A stretch of 64,000 nucleotides of DNA, from contig JADKDE010000002.1 in the NCBI GenBank assembly GCA_016718505.1, positions 1-64,000 of the forward strand, in the 5' to 3' direction. Within the stretch, counting starts at the first letter, position 1, and each line of letters begins with the position of its first letter. Under the pieces are notes generated by a model. It searched no databases, was not told the origin of the DNA, and worked only from the letters and a program-made list of their open reading frames with translations. This DNA is from Saprospiraceae bacterium. GTDB taxonomy: Bacteria > Bacteroidota > Bacteroidia > Chitinophagales > Saprospiraceae. Shown in pieces: positions 55,188-63,993 of the stretch. A program made the translations under genes and the position numbers.

Positions 55188-57660
55188 ATGAAAAATATAC
55201 TTATTGGCTTTTGCTTTTTTCTGAATGGATTTGGCCTGTCATCTTTGTATGGACAAATTAGTGGTTTTGTGAGAGATACTAACGGCCAGGTATTACCCCA
55301 TGCCAATGTATTGATAAAGGGAACCACCATAGGAACTACCTGCAATGCGGAGGGCAAATACAATTTGAATTATACTGGAAAATTTCCTGTGGAGGTGGTT
55401 TATTCCTTCGTCGGGTTCAAGCAGAAGACCGTGCTCATTAATTTCCCCAAGACAGTTCAGGATGTGGGTTTAGAAGAGGATTTTGCAAAATTGGAAGATA
55501 TGGTCATCGTCGCAGATCGAGAAGATCCTGCATATGCGGTCATTCGTAAAGCGATCCAACAAAGGAGATATCATAGGGATCAAGTGAATGCGTTTCAGGC
55601 CAAAGTCTATATCAAAGGGATTATAAAAATGGATAATGCCCCCAAAAAGTTCATGGGAGTGGAAGTCGGAGACTTGAATGGCAATCTCGATAGTACTAGA
55701 AAGGGTATTTTGTATCTGTCTGAGTCAGAAAGTATCTACAAAAGGCAAGGCCGTGAAGATATAAAGGAAATCATGGTGTCTAGCAAAGTGAGTGGGCGTG
55801 ACAATGGGTTTAGCTTCAATCAGGCATCTACTTTGGACTATAATATCTATGACAATACCTTGGAGTTCAGAAGGCAAATGCTAAGTCCAATCGCTAGTGA
55901 TGCTTTGCTTTTTTATCGTTATAAAATGCTAGGAACATACGTCGATGAGGATCAAAAGATCATCAACAAAATTAAAGTGATTCCCATCAGAAATGCAGAT
56001 CCAGTTTTTGCAGGTGTAATTAATATCGAAGAAGATACATGGGCGGTTAGGAATTTTGACCTTTTTATGACGGAGGATGCCTCTAAGATATCTTCTTTTG
56101 ATACCTTGCGTTTGATCCAGCAATATACTCACCTTAAAAAGGAAAATGTTTGGAGACTTTTTAGTACGGCGGTAACTTTTAATGCCAATTTATTTGGTTT
56201 TAAGGCCAATGGCAAGTTTACGGGTATATTTAGCGATTATCAAATCAATCCAATTTTTCCAAAAGGTACTTTTAACAATGAATTGATGAAAGTAGAGGAG
56301 GAGGCGAATAAGAAAGATTCCACCTACTGAGCACAGGCTAGACCCATCGATTTGACGAGTGAAGAAGAGGTGGATTATATCCGCAAAGATAGTATTCAAG
56401 AGCTGAGAGAATCCAAAACTTATCTCGACTCTATGGATCGAAAAGCGAATAAATTTGGTTTATCAGAATTGTTTCTAGGTTATACATTGAAAAGATCATA
56501 CACGGGTTATTCCTACAAATTTCGATTTAATCCACTGCAATTCAATCCTGTCCAAGGGTTGCATTTGGGATTAAAAACTGATATTAGTTATGGGAAACGT
56601 GAAAATCCCTTGAGGTGGAATGTTAACGGTGGTTTGAGCTATGGATTTGCGGACAAAGCTATAAGATATATAGCTGGAGGAACTCTTCGATTGAATAGAA
56701 AAGACCGCTCGAGATTTTTGGTTGAATTTGGTGACCAAGTTCTAAATCAAAATGAAAGATCACCAGATGGTCAATTGCTGAATTCACTTTGGTCACTTAT
56801 CTATAAAGATAATTTCCTAAAACTTTATCAAAAAAAATACGCCTTTGTAGAATATCGCACGGAACTAAAAAATGGGACTTTTCACGAATGCAAAGGTCGA
56901 ATATGTCCATCGTAATGGAGCGTCCAATCATACAGAATTTTCTTTTGCAAAAGACAAACCTAATTATAAGTCCAATACTGTAGGGAGCGATGACCTAGAA
57001 TTACCGAATTCGGTAAAAGCAGAGTTCATCAAAGCGAAAATCGGCTTCAGTTATACACCCGCGGCGAAGTATCTTTCCTATCCAGATGTTAAGGTGAATT
57101 TAGGTTCAAAATACCCCACACTTTCGGCTTCCTATACGCACGCTTTCGATATGAACTTTGGGAGAAGGTATTCTAAAATAGCTGCCCAAATCCACGATGA
57201 AGAGATTAAGCTCGGACTTTTTGGTACATTAGAATATCTGGTACAAGGTGGCTATTTCTTTAAAAATGCAACGCTACAATTTCCTGATTATCAGCATGTG
57301 CTGGGGCATTATTTTTGGATTATTAGCAAGCCTCAGACGATCGCACATTTTAAGATATTGCCATATTATGAGATTTTTGCTAAAGATAAATATTATGAAG
57401 CCTATTTAGAATACAATGACAATGGTTATATTTTGGATAAAATTCCCTTGTTGAGAAAGCTCGGATTTTTTACCGTTGGATCATTAAAACATACCCAAAT
57501 GGATGATTTGAATCCTTATACTGAATGGGCAATCGGATTCGATCGGTTGGGTTGGGGAAAATACCGCATGTTCAGGCTAGATATTGTCCACGGGTATAAA
57601 GATTTTAAATTTTGGAAATCTGGTGTAGTGCTGAGTATGTCACCTACATTTGGTAATTAG
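55188..57660 (+). pseudogene. DUF5686 / carboxypeptidase-regulatory outer-membrane protein, one stop and one frameshift
   Basis: The reconstructed protein is about 820 residues, the usual size for the family. It has a signal peptide (ILIGFCFFLNGFGLSSLYGQ), a carboxypeptidase-regulatory-like domain at about 24-100 (ISGFVRDTNGQVLPHANVLI, TCNAEGKYNL), the DUF5686 body (AYAVIRKAIQQRRYHRDQVN, FQAKVYIKGIIKMDNAP) and a C-terminal region of beta-strands suggestive of an outer-membrane barrel. Function is unknown. The frame 55188-56330 ends at TGA 56328-56330, where the family has Trp (TYW then RPIDLTSEE), so TGG became TGA. The same frame reopens (56352-56915) and then slips at a G run near 56878. 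The last part is 56872-57660 (GLFTNAKVEYVHRNG to the end). Two independent lesions suggest either a real pseudogene or local consensus errors. Confidence 0.82.
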
Positions 57661-57678
57661 TTTTTGTCAAGATTGAAA

Positions 57679-58737
57679 TTAGCCAAAAGACACCTCTTCT
57701 GTCAAAGAAATACCGTACCCATTCAGGCCAATCCTGCGCTTGGGAGTATTCGTAAGTAACCTAACTTGTTGAATTCCAATATCTTTGATGATTTGAGCGC
57801 CAATCCCCAAATTGCGTTGGGCTAAAAGTGCATGTTGTGCGTTTTGCTCTGTATTCTGTATGAAAACTAAAACGCCATGCCCTTGCTCTTGGATCATTTC
57901 TATAGCAGATTGTGTCTTTGAGTCTGAAAATAAAAGCCTTGGCAATTCTTCATAAGGTGTAGCTTGAACTCGCACCAATTGCGGCTTATGGGGATCAATC
58001 TCACCCCAAATCCAAGCGATATGCTTTTGTGTTTCTCCTAATTCTTGATAGGTGATTTGAGTTATTTTTTTTCCTTGAAATTGAATTTTTTCCTCGTTGA
58101 TACGCTGGATTAGACTTTCTTTTTCTAGCCGATAGGACACCAAATCATCGATAGATATAATCTTGAGATTTAAATCTTTGGCTAAAGCTAAAAGTTGTGG
58201 CAATCGAGCCATCGTGCCATCTTCATTGAGTATTTCTACCAATACACCAGCAGGATATAATCCAGCCATTTTGGCTAAGTCTATGGCAGCTTCAGTGTGT
58301 CCAGTACGTTTCAAGACCCCTCCTTTTTGTGCCCTAAGTGGAAAGATATGCCCTGGCCTTGCGAAATCATTTGCCTTATAATGGGGATTCACCAATGCAA
58401 GAATACATTTGGCCCTATCGTGTACTGAAATGCCCGTTGTGCAACCTTCACCAATCAAATCTACCGAAACGGTAAAAGCGGTCTCATGCAGCGCGGTATT
58501 GTCGTGTACCATCAGATTGAGATTCAATTCGTTTGCCCTTTCATTGTCTATCGGCGCACAAATAAGACCACGTCCCTTGGTGGCCATGAAATTTATGATC
58601 TCTGGGGTTACCAATTCAGCCGCACATATGAAATCACCTTCGTTCTCGCGGTTTTCATCATCAACAACGATTATAATTTCGCCGTTTGCGATTGCTTGGA
58701 TTCCCTCTTCTATGGAATTTAGTTTTATTTCACTCAT
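57679..58737 (-). CDS. ribB: 3,4-dihydroxy-2-butanone-4-phosphate synthase with degenerate GTP cyclohydrolase II-like domain
   Basis: The start at ATG 58737 (MSEIKLNSIEEG) leaves one base after the glycosyltransferase stop and gives 352 residues; the upstream start would run into that gene. Residues 1-205 are a complete RibB domain: acidic metal loop VDDENRENEGDF at 25-36, GRGLICAP, HETAFTVSVD, TTGISVHDRA, and the RTGHTEAAIDLAKMAGL block. It converts ribulose 5-phosphate to the four-carbon riboflavin precursor plus formate. Residues 206-352 keep the RibA fold (GHGVLVFIQN, LGIGAQIIKDIGIQQVRLL, PKRRIGLNGYG) but lack the zinc cysteines (GSLRCDC region) and the QEGRGIG catalytic loop, so they should not have GTP cyclohydrolase II activity. 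A separate RibA is expected elsewhere. Confidence 0.88.
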   Translation of the reverse strand: MSEIKLNSIEEGIQAIANGEIIIVVDDENRENEGDFICAAELVTPEIINFMATKGRGLICAPIDNERANELNLNLMVHDNTALHETAFTVSVDLIGEGCTTGISVHDRAKCILALVNPHYKANDFARPGHIFPLRAQKGGVLKRTGHTEAAIDLAKMAGLYPAGVLVEILNEDGTMARLPQLLALAKDLNLKIISIDDLVSYRLEKESLIQRINEEKIQFQGKKITQITYQELGETQKHIAWIWGEIDPHKPQLVRVQATPYEELPRLLFSDSKTQSAIEMIQEQGHGVLVFIQNTEQNAQHALLAQRNLGIGAQIIKDIGIQQVRLLTNTPKRRIGLNGYGISLTEEVSFG

Positions 58738-58738
58738 A

Positions 58739-59902
58739 TTATGAAAGGTAGAACAACTCTTCGAGTTGATGGGTTGAATGTTCCCAAGAAAAATTTTCGG
58801 CAACAAAAATACTTGCAGCGAGGGCCATCTTGGATTGACTATCGGGATCCTCTAGTAAATCACAAATCAGCTTCACCCAGTCTTGAGGATGGGAACAAAT
58901 TAGGATTTCATTTTCTCTAGCACCTATGGCGTTATTGACTTGGGGTGTACATATACATGGAATGCCCAACGCCATGGCCTCTATGATTTTATTTTGTAAT
59001 CCAGCACCGTGATATATTGGCGCGATAAAAATTTTGGAGCCTAGATAAGCTTCTCGGATGTCTTCAATCCATCCAGACACAGTCACTTGAGGGTGGGCAA
59101 GTTTTGTTATAACCGTGCTAGGCCGAGCCCCAGCTATCAAAATCTTTATATCAGGTTTTACCTTGATCAAATTGGGAACAATTTTTTCAATGATAAATTT
59201 GGCTGCCATCACATTGGGATAATACCCCATATTGCCCACGAATACCAAGTCATAAGCTTTGGCTATATTGGTATTATTTTTAAAATAATTAAAATCAACT
59301 CCGTTTGGAATCACAGAAACCATCTGATCCAGTGCCAATCCCATTCTCGATTTATCTTGTTCTGATATGATGGTAAGTTGATCGAAATGAGGAGCAATTT
59401 TGGTCTCATATCTTTTTAAAAAAAAAGCTTCACGCTTGAAAAATGGCTTTTGCCACCAAGGAGCGGAATGGTATCTAAGTCTCATACTGTGAGAAAAAGC
59501 ATCCATATAATCCAAGCATTTTGGAATATCCATAGCCTTGGCATATTCTGCCATTCTGATCAGTTGACAGTAGAGGTAATCTGGCTTTTCTTTTTCTAAC
59601 TCTGTAACAATCTTTTTGAATATGGGTGAATTGTAGAAATACCCGACCTGAATCGGCCACTTCTTTAGAAAGCACAAGAGGGAATTCCAAATTCTACTAA
59701 AAAAACTTAATTTATAAACAAATATTCGATGACAATATTGACTTACCTGGTTATAATCTTCGGGCGCGATATCGATATCAGTCAAGGCATAAAGGGTCAC
59801 TTCATGCTCCTTGCTCAAACACCTAATCTGGTGAAAAAGCCGAAGCTTGTCTCCTTTTTCTATCGGAAAGGGAAACCTAGAAGAGAGAATGGCTATCTTC
59901 AC
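58739..59902 (-). CDS. Glycosyltransferase, GT4-like
   Basis: The 387-residue protein opens with the Rossmann motif KIAILSSRFPFPIEKGDKLR and has a second Rossmann half with DLVFVGNMGYYPN (near 220), KILIAGARPS, VTVSGWIEDIREAY and the nucleotide-sugar motif PIYHGAGLQNKIIEAMALG (near 293-311). It resembles the sugar transferases of the TIGR03087 type (PEP-CTERM-associated glycosyltransferase), named from memory of the family. It should add a sugar to a surface polysaccharide or lipid; donor and acceptor are unknown. It is the middle gene of the DUF3467-glycosyltransferase-ribB operon, with 12 and 1 bases between genes. Confidence 0.85.
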   Translation of the reverse strand: MKIAILSSRFPFPIEKGDKLRLFHQIRCLSKEHEVTLYALTDIDIAPEDYNQVSQYCHRIFVYKLSFFSRIWNSLLCFLKKWPIQVGYFYNSPIFKKIVTELEKEKPDYLYCQLIRMAEYAKAMDIPKCLDYMDAFSHSMRLRYHSAPWWQKPFFKREAFFLKRYETKIAPHFDQLTIISEQDKSRMGLALDQMVSVIPNGVDFNYFKNNTNIAKAYDLVFVGNMGYYPNVMAAKFIIEKIVPNLIKVKPDIKILIAGARPSTVITKLAHPQVTVSGWIEDIREAYLGSKIFIAPIYHGAGLQNKIIEAMALGIPCICTPQVNNAIGARENEILICSHPQDWVKLICDLLEDPDSQSKMALAASIFVAENFSWEHSTHQLEELFYLS

Positions 59903-59914
59903 CGAGTTAAATAA

Positions 59915-60238
59915 TTATGCTTGGGCGATGGGGTTATTAAAATTCATCGGGGGAAAACCCTGTTGATCACTTTCAACTATATTGCCGAATTGTGACTCAT
60001 ATCTTTTGATGTTTTCAATCATTGCCTTCATAAGCCGCTTGGCGTGCTGAGGCGTAAGTACTATTCGAGACTTCACTTTTGCCTTTGGTACATTGGGTAC
60101 AAGCCTTAAAAAATCCAATACAAACTCCGAATTTGAGTGGGAGATAATGGCCAAATTGGAATATATTCCATCCGCCATTTCTTCCGAAATTTCTATATTT
60201 AATTGATTCTCTGTGGGCTCGTCTTCAAATTTTTTCAT
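59915..60238 (-). CDS. DUF3467 family protein
   Basis: A 107-residue soluble protein with the family pattern: LNIEISEEMADGIYSNLAII, SEFVLDFLRLVPNVPKAKVK, SRIVLTPQHAKRLMKAMIEN, then an acidic and Pro-rich tail. The biochemical role of DUF3467 is unknown. It is the first gene of a minus-strand operon and has a good promoter at 60278-60308. The neighbours give no functional clue, as DUF3467 genes are found in varied settings. Confidence 0.85.
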   Translation of the reverse strand: MKKFEDEPTENQLNIEISEEMADGIYSNLAIISHSNSEFVLDFLRLVPNVPKAKVKSRIVLTPQHAKRLMKAMIENIKRYESQFGNIVESDQQGFPPMNFNNPIAQA

Positions 60239-60815
60239 TTTTTATGAAAATTTTAATCACATAATTTGATAAAAATGCAAATATAGGAAAACAAATTAGC
60301 ATTGTCAAGGCAATGTCGTTATTCTCACACTGAAAGGTGATTCGCCAAAATCTCTAGTGGAAATTTTTTTAGAGAATAAAAATGAATTTTTTGTAAGGCT
60401 TCTTGTAAGTAAACTTAATTTAACATTCGATCGGTAAAAAACTAAACAAGCCCAATAATATTAACATTTTCTTAACATTCATAATCTGGTTTTTTTAAAT
60501 CAAATAGTTTATATTTGTAAAGTGGAAGCCAATAACGTTTGGAAACCACCCAAATTATACCATTTTATCACCAAGAAAACAAAAATTACACAACATCTTA
60601 GAAAATTAAAATCTTAAGGACATTTCCTTTGGGTATTTGAAGTTTTTAAACCTGTTTTGCTCATGGCTTACGCTTGGGTATTTTTAGGTTTTCCCTTATA
60701 CCACATTTTTCAATTTGACCATTATGGATTTTGAGAAGCACAGCTTGTCTCGGCACTGGCATGTATTTGCATTGACTCGATTCTATTTTCTATTCAAACA
60801 AAAATAAATTTAATA
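60239..60815. other. Divergent intergenic region with two promoter candidates
   Basis: No gene is seen in these 577 bases. A perfect -7 box, TATATTTG at 60510-60517 on the plus strand, could start a long leader for the gene at 60816. Nearer the gene, GCACTGGCATG-TAT-TTGC (60753-60770) resembles the sigma-54-like sites at 1539 and 10302 but has one base too few between -24 and -12. Confidence 0.45.
60278..60308 (-). promoter_or_regulatory. Bacteroidota-type promoter of the DUF3467 operon
   Basis: On the minus strand TTG (60308-60306) is followed after 20 nt by TATATTTG (60285-60278), a full match to the -33/-7 consensus. The leader to the ATG at 60238 is about 35 nt. This is the best promoter match in the window. 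Confidence 0.65.
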
Positions 60816-61313
60816 ATGAAAAAACTTTGGCAAAAACAGAGAAAAATTTTACTACTCATCGCATTTGGAATTACCATAACTTCGATGAGTCTTTATGGAC
60901 AGTGCTTTACCAATAGATTTGCAGCGTCCAACTACAGCACAGGAAACTGCGGTAGTCACGTTTATCAAAGCAGTCTCGGGTCACTTTCTAATATCTATGG
61001 ATCCTGCGGCGGCTTAAGGTTTAGTCCTCCTTTGACTGGAGGTGACATTGTGATCAAAACTGATGAATTCGGAGATCGCACCCTTTACAATATATTTCCC
61101 AATCCCAATATGGGGACCATTTATCTTGAAGGGGGCGATAAAAATGAAGAGTTAATTGTTTCAATTATATCATTGACTGGACAGCGTCTTTTTGCTACAA
61201 ATAAATATGTGGACAGCGCCATTGATCTTTCGGATTTAGCTCCAGGGGCCTATGTGCTTTATATCAAAAATAGCAAAAATCAACTCTTCACTTATAAAAT
61301 AATAAAACTATAA
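60816..61313 (+). CDS. Small secreted protein with T9SS type A sorting domain
   Basis: The 165-residue product has a signal peptide (ILLLIAFGITITSMSLYGQ), a short Cys/Gly/Ser-rich mature part of about 60 residues (QCFTNRFAASNYSTGNCGSH, YGSCGGLRF) and a type A sorting domain from about residue 92 (NIFPNPNMGTIYLEGGDKNE, SIISLTGQRLF, DLAPGAYVLYIKN, YKIIKL). The cargo part is too short for an enzyme and may be a small surface peptide. It sits 29 bases upstream of the collagen-like gene, in the same direction, so the two may be co-expressed. Confidence 0.82.
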   Translation: MKKLWQKQRKILLLIAFGITITSMSLYGQCFTNRFAASNYSTGNCGSHVYQSSLGSLSNIYGSCGGLRFSPPLTGGDIVIKTDEFGDRTLYNIFPNPNMGTIYLEGGDKNEELIVSIISLTGQRLFATNKYVDSAIDLSDLAPGAYVLYIKNSKNQLFTYKIIKL

Positions 61314-61342
61314 TTCATTTAAAATTTTAAAAATTTACACAT

Positions 61343-61861
61343 ATGAAAAAGCTAATTTACCTTATTTTATTTCAATTATTCGTTGTTGGGGTTTTCGCCC
61401 AGGGAAGTTTTAATTATCAGTCTGTAGTGCGAAATGCAGCGGGTAATCCGCAGCCTAATATCGATGTTTATTTGAGATTTACAGTCCTTGAAGGGAATCC
61501 AAATGGAACCAGCCTGTATGTAGAAACACAGACAATCAGGACAGATGCTTTTGGTTGGCTCAGTGCAACTGTAGGAACAGGAACCGTAGTCTCTGGTAAT
61601 TTTTCAAGTATTTCTTGGTCTGGTGGCGCTAAGTACTTAAGAGTTGAGTGTGCAGAATCCGCTAACGGTGCATATAGTGCCATAGGAACTTCTCAGATCA
61701 ATAACAGCATATTCGTAGGTCCACAGGGACCACAAGGAATTCAAGGACCTGCAGGTCCACAAGGAATCCAAGGTTCAACTGGCTCATTAGGCCCACAAGG
61801 CGCGACGGATCAATTCATTCAGCATATTAAGCTCCACAAGGCGCAGCTGGAACTGGTGTGA
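61343..61861 (+). CDS. N-terminal open frame of the collagen-like protein
   Basis: It contains the signal peptide, the N-terminal beta domain and about nine Gly-X-Y triplets from residue 128 (GPQGPQGIQGPAGPQGIQG). The last 18 residues (DQFIQHIKLHKAQLELV) are read after the first slip. Start at ATG 61343, directly in front of the signal peptide. Confidence 0.7.
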   Translation: MKKLIYLILFQLFVVGVFAQGSFNYQSVVRNAAGNPQPNIDVYLRFTVLEGNPNGTSLYVETQTIRTDAFGWLSATVGTGTVVSGNFSSISWSGGAKYLRVECAESANGAYSAIGTSQINNSIFVGPQGPQGIQGPAGPQGIQGSTGSLGPQGATDQFIQHIKLHKAQLELV

Positions 61862-61933
61862 GGATAGTCGGTACTGTCCCTACTATTGGCAATCTAAATC
61901 CAAATTATGCAGGTAGTGTTGGAGATATGATGA

Positions 61934-63139
61934 TTGTTGCATCCAATGGCGGAGGACACGTCTGGAATGGCACAGCTTGGGTTTCTGTTGGTCAAATCCA
62001 AGGACCTACAGGCCCAGCAGGTCCACAAGGAATCCAAGGTGCAACTGGAAATACTGGCCCAGCAGGCCCTCAAGGCCCAATTGGCAATACAGGCCCAGCA
62101 GGCCCACAGGGGTCAACAGGTAACACTGGTGCACCTAGTATACCCAATTGGTTTCACTGGTGCTTCGGGTCCACAAGGCCCACAAGGACCTGCGGGTTTG
62201 ACAGGTCCAGCAGGTCCACAAGGAGCTCAAGGCATGACTGGGAATACGGGTCAAACAGGTCCACAAGGACCAATAGGCCTTACAGGAGCCACAGGAGTTG
62301 CGGGTCCAACAGGTCCCACCGGTGCCACGGGCCCAACAGGACCTCAGGGTCCAGCTGGTACCTATACAGCTGGAACAGGTATCCAAATCACTTCTCCAGT
62401 TATTTCAGCGGCAAATTCTTCTCCTATATGGAATGCCAACAGTTTGCAAAATTATCCTATTGGAGGTGCACCACCAAATATTGGATATGTACTTAAGTGG
62501 TTTCCTTCTCTTTCTGAACGATGGGAGCCAGCTCCAGATTTGGACTCCAATCCTTGGGCATTGACGACTGGTGGCATCACTTATCAAAATGTTGCAGTAA
62601 AATATGATAGGATCGACTTGGGAGTAGGTGATTGGATTCCATATATTAAAAAAAGTGGAGTGTCCTTAATACTAGGGGTTAACGCATTAGAAACAATGAT
62701 TATGGGCCCTTTTGAAGAGACGTTTCTCAGCTCAGATTTTCTTCCGGGTGTGGACGATCTCTATCTTCTTGGCAATAACTCAAGGAGATGGCAATCTGTA
62801 TGGTCCGCAAATGGGATGATCCAAACTTCTGATGCGAGATTAAAAAAGAATATATCCCCCCTTACTTCGTCGTTAGAGAAATTATTAGCTCTCAATCCAG
62901 TAAGTTTCCAATGGAAGTCGGGTGAAGATACAAGGTCTAATCTGGGCTTTTTGGCGCAAGAATTGGAGACAGTCATTCCTGAGGCGGTATATAAGCCTAC
63001 TGACCAAAGTGAAACTTCTAAGGATATGTATGGGGTAAATTATTCAACAATAATACCTGTTTTGGTAAAGGCGATCCAAGAGCAACAACAACAAATCGAA
63101 GACTTGAAATCGAGGGTAAAGGCCCTTGAAAACAAATAA
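61934..63139 (+). CDS. C-terminal open frame of the collagen-like protein with S74 domain
   Basis: The real protein enters this frame near 62140; the first 70 residues are out of frame. It holds the second set of Gly-X-Y triplets (GFTGASGPQGPQGPAGLTGP and on), the TYTAGTGIQITSPVISAAN strand, a receptor- or shaft-like beta region, and the complete S74 domain with the SDARLKKNI cleavage-site motif. Confidence 0.7.
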   Translation: MLHPMAEDTSGMAQLGFLLVKSKDLQAQQVHKESKVQLEILAQQALKAQLAIQAQQAHRGQQVTLVHLVYPIGFTGASGPQGPQGPAGLTGPAGPQGAQGMTGNTGQTGPQGPIGLTGATGVAGPTGPTGATGPTGPQGPAGTYTAGTGIQITSPVISAANSSPIWNANSLQNYPIGGAPPNIGYVLKWFPSLSERWEPAPDLDSNPWALTTGGITYQNVAVKYDRIDLGVGDWIPYIKKSGVSLILGVNALETMIMGPFEETFLSSDFLPGVDDLYLLGNNSRRWQSVWSANGMIQTSDARLKKNISPLTSSLEKLLALNPVSFQWKSGEDTRSNLGFLAQELETVIPEAVYKPTDQSETSKDMYGVNYSTIIPVLVKAIQEQQQQIEDLKSRVKALENK

Positions 63140-63250
63140 GCATGTTTGATGCATAGCAACAATTTTGTTTCTTAGCAAAGAGGATTGAGGCCCTTCAGGC
63201 CGCTGAATAAAGTACAATTGAATGATTTATACTGTTTGAATAATGGCATC

Positions 63251-63281
63251 TCCCTAGTCTCGTTTTTATGACGAGACTAGG
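63251..63281. terminator. Strong palindrome after the collagen-like gene, possible terminator
   Basis: CCCTAGTCTCGT (63251-63262) pairs perfectly with ACGAGACTAGGG (63270-63281), a 12-bp stem with a 7-base T-rich loop. No T run follows, so termination is uncertain. It may instead be the edge of the adjoining hairpin repeat. Confidence 0.4.
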
Positions 63282-63362
63282 GTCGGGTGCTGCGAGGGTT
63301 TCGTCACATCCAAAGGATGCGACCTCCTCATCCGTGAGATTCGGAGCCTCTACGCCCCCTGA
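63282..63362. repeat. GC-rich hairpin-chain element (type C)
   Basis: Contains GTC-a-CATCC-aaa-GGATG-c-GAC (about 63304-63324) and CTCA-tccg-TGAG. Composition and trinucleotide loops are like the other hairpin elements; the closing CCCCCTGATGC resembles the GATGCCC end of the element at 53401. Confidence 0.45.
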
Positions 63363-63469
63363 TGCACCAAGACTTTCCGATAGTTGAATTCATTAGAAAC
63401 TTGTCGCCCAACGCTTTTGATGGCGTCCAAGATGCCTATTTGAAACGAAAGGTTTTATCGTACCAAACC

Positions 63470-63586
63470 ACCCCGCGGGTCAGCGATGGAAGTGGTCATC
63501 ACGAATGAAATGAAGTGATGAGTCCGTAGGACGGAGCAAAGCGAACCCACGCACAGCGCGGCGATCCCGAAGGGAGCGAGACCCCA
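63470..63586 (+). repeat. Dispersed hairpin-chain repeat, family B, copy 4
   Basis: CCCCGCGGGTCAGCGATGG, AAGTGGT, stem CATCAC-(12 nt)-GTGATG, stem GTCC-gta-GGAC (63522-63532), GGAGCAAAGCGAACCCACGC, then the stem CCC-gaa-GGG near the end. It is the most regular copy and serves as the reference for the family. Confidence 0.75.
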
Positions 63587-63599
63587 AAATTATAATAAA

Positions 63600-63627
63600 A
63601 AAGGGGCAACCTGACGGAAACCCCTTT
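63600..63627 (-). terminator. Rho-independent terminator of the DUF2853 gene
   Basis: AAAGGGG (63600-63606) pairs with CCCCTTT (63621-63627). On the minus strand the stem is followed by TTTTTT, 30 bases after the stop of the DUF2853 gene. The T run on the plus side means it may also stop plus-strand transcripts. Confidence 0.75.
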
Positions 63628-63657
63628 GTTTTTTTGCGAGTTTAAATTCTGCTGCTA

Positions 63658-63993
63658 TTATGCGTAGAACTTGGATTGACCTAATTTTACAGCCAATAGA
63701 TAGTAAACCACTGCTCTTGGTTTTTGACGGATATCTTTCATCTGTGCCATCACGTCTTTGATAGCAGCATCCAAAGAAGCATCGTCTTTAAGGCCTAATT
63801 TCTTGATCAAATAATTCGCTTTTACTCGATCTAGCTCAGCTTGATCTGTAGCAGAAACCAATGAAGAATCTACATTGTAGATAGATGGTCCCAAGCCTTT
63901 AGCTACTTTTGTCAAAAGGGCATCATCGTGCTTCACGCCAAGATCGGACATGGTCTTGCGATATTTGTCCATAGCTTCATCAAATTTGCTCAT
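63658..63993 (-). CDS. DUF2853 family protein
   Basis: A 111-residue, mostly helical cytoplasmic protein with the family signature: YRKTMSDLGVKHDDALLTKV, GPSIYNVDSSLVSATDQAEL, DRVKANYLIKKLGLKDDASL and AVVYYLLAVKLGQ at the end. Function is unknown. It starts seven bases from the window edge, so its promoter is outside. It has its own terminator and appears to be a single-gene unit in this view. Confidence 0.88.
   Translation of the reverse strand: MSKFDEAMDKYRKTMSDLGVKHDDALLTKVAKGLGPSIYNVDSSLVSATDQAELDRVKANYLIKKLGLKDDASLDAAIKDVMAQMKDIRQKPRAVVYYLLAVKLGQSKFYA

Larger units (their letters stand above)
61343..63139 (+). pseudogene. Collagen-like secreted protein with S74 chaperone domain, frameshifted
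   Basis: The reconstructed protein is about 595 residues. It has a signal peptide (LIYLILFQLFVVGVFAQ), an N-terminal beta domain (GSFNYQSVVRNAAGNPQPNI, GNFSSISWSGGAKYLRVE), two collagen-like Gly-X-Y tracts separated by a VRIVGTVPTIGNLNPNYAG globular segment, a further beta region, and a C-terminal peptidase S74 domain (SDARLKKNISPLTSSLEKLL, GFLAQELETVIPEAVY) closed by a coiled coil (QQQQIEDLKSRVKALENK). S74 domains are intramolecular chaperones, known from phage tail spikes, that trimerise the fibre and often cut themselves off. The frame is lost within 61805-61850 and again near 62140, both inside Gly-X-Y coding repeats. Confidence 0.8.

Noticed and set aside
17889..56330. Alternative genetic code reading TGA as an amino acid
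   Set aside because: Several intact genes end normally at TGA, and the two internal cases would need different residues (Cys and Trp).
58738..58806. Longer ribB start at 58806
   Set aside because: It would lie inside the glycosyltransferase gene and add 23 residues absent from homologues; ATG 58737 directly follows the upstream stop.
60753..60770. Full sigma-54 promoter before the gene at 60816
   Set aside because: The GG and GC elements are one base too close. Kept only as a weak relative of the sites at 1539 and 10302.
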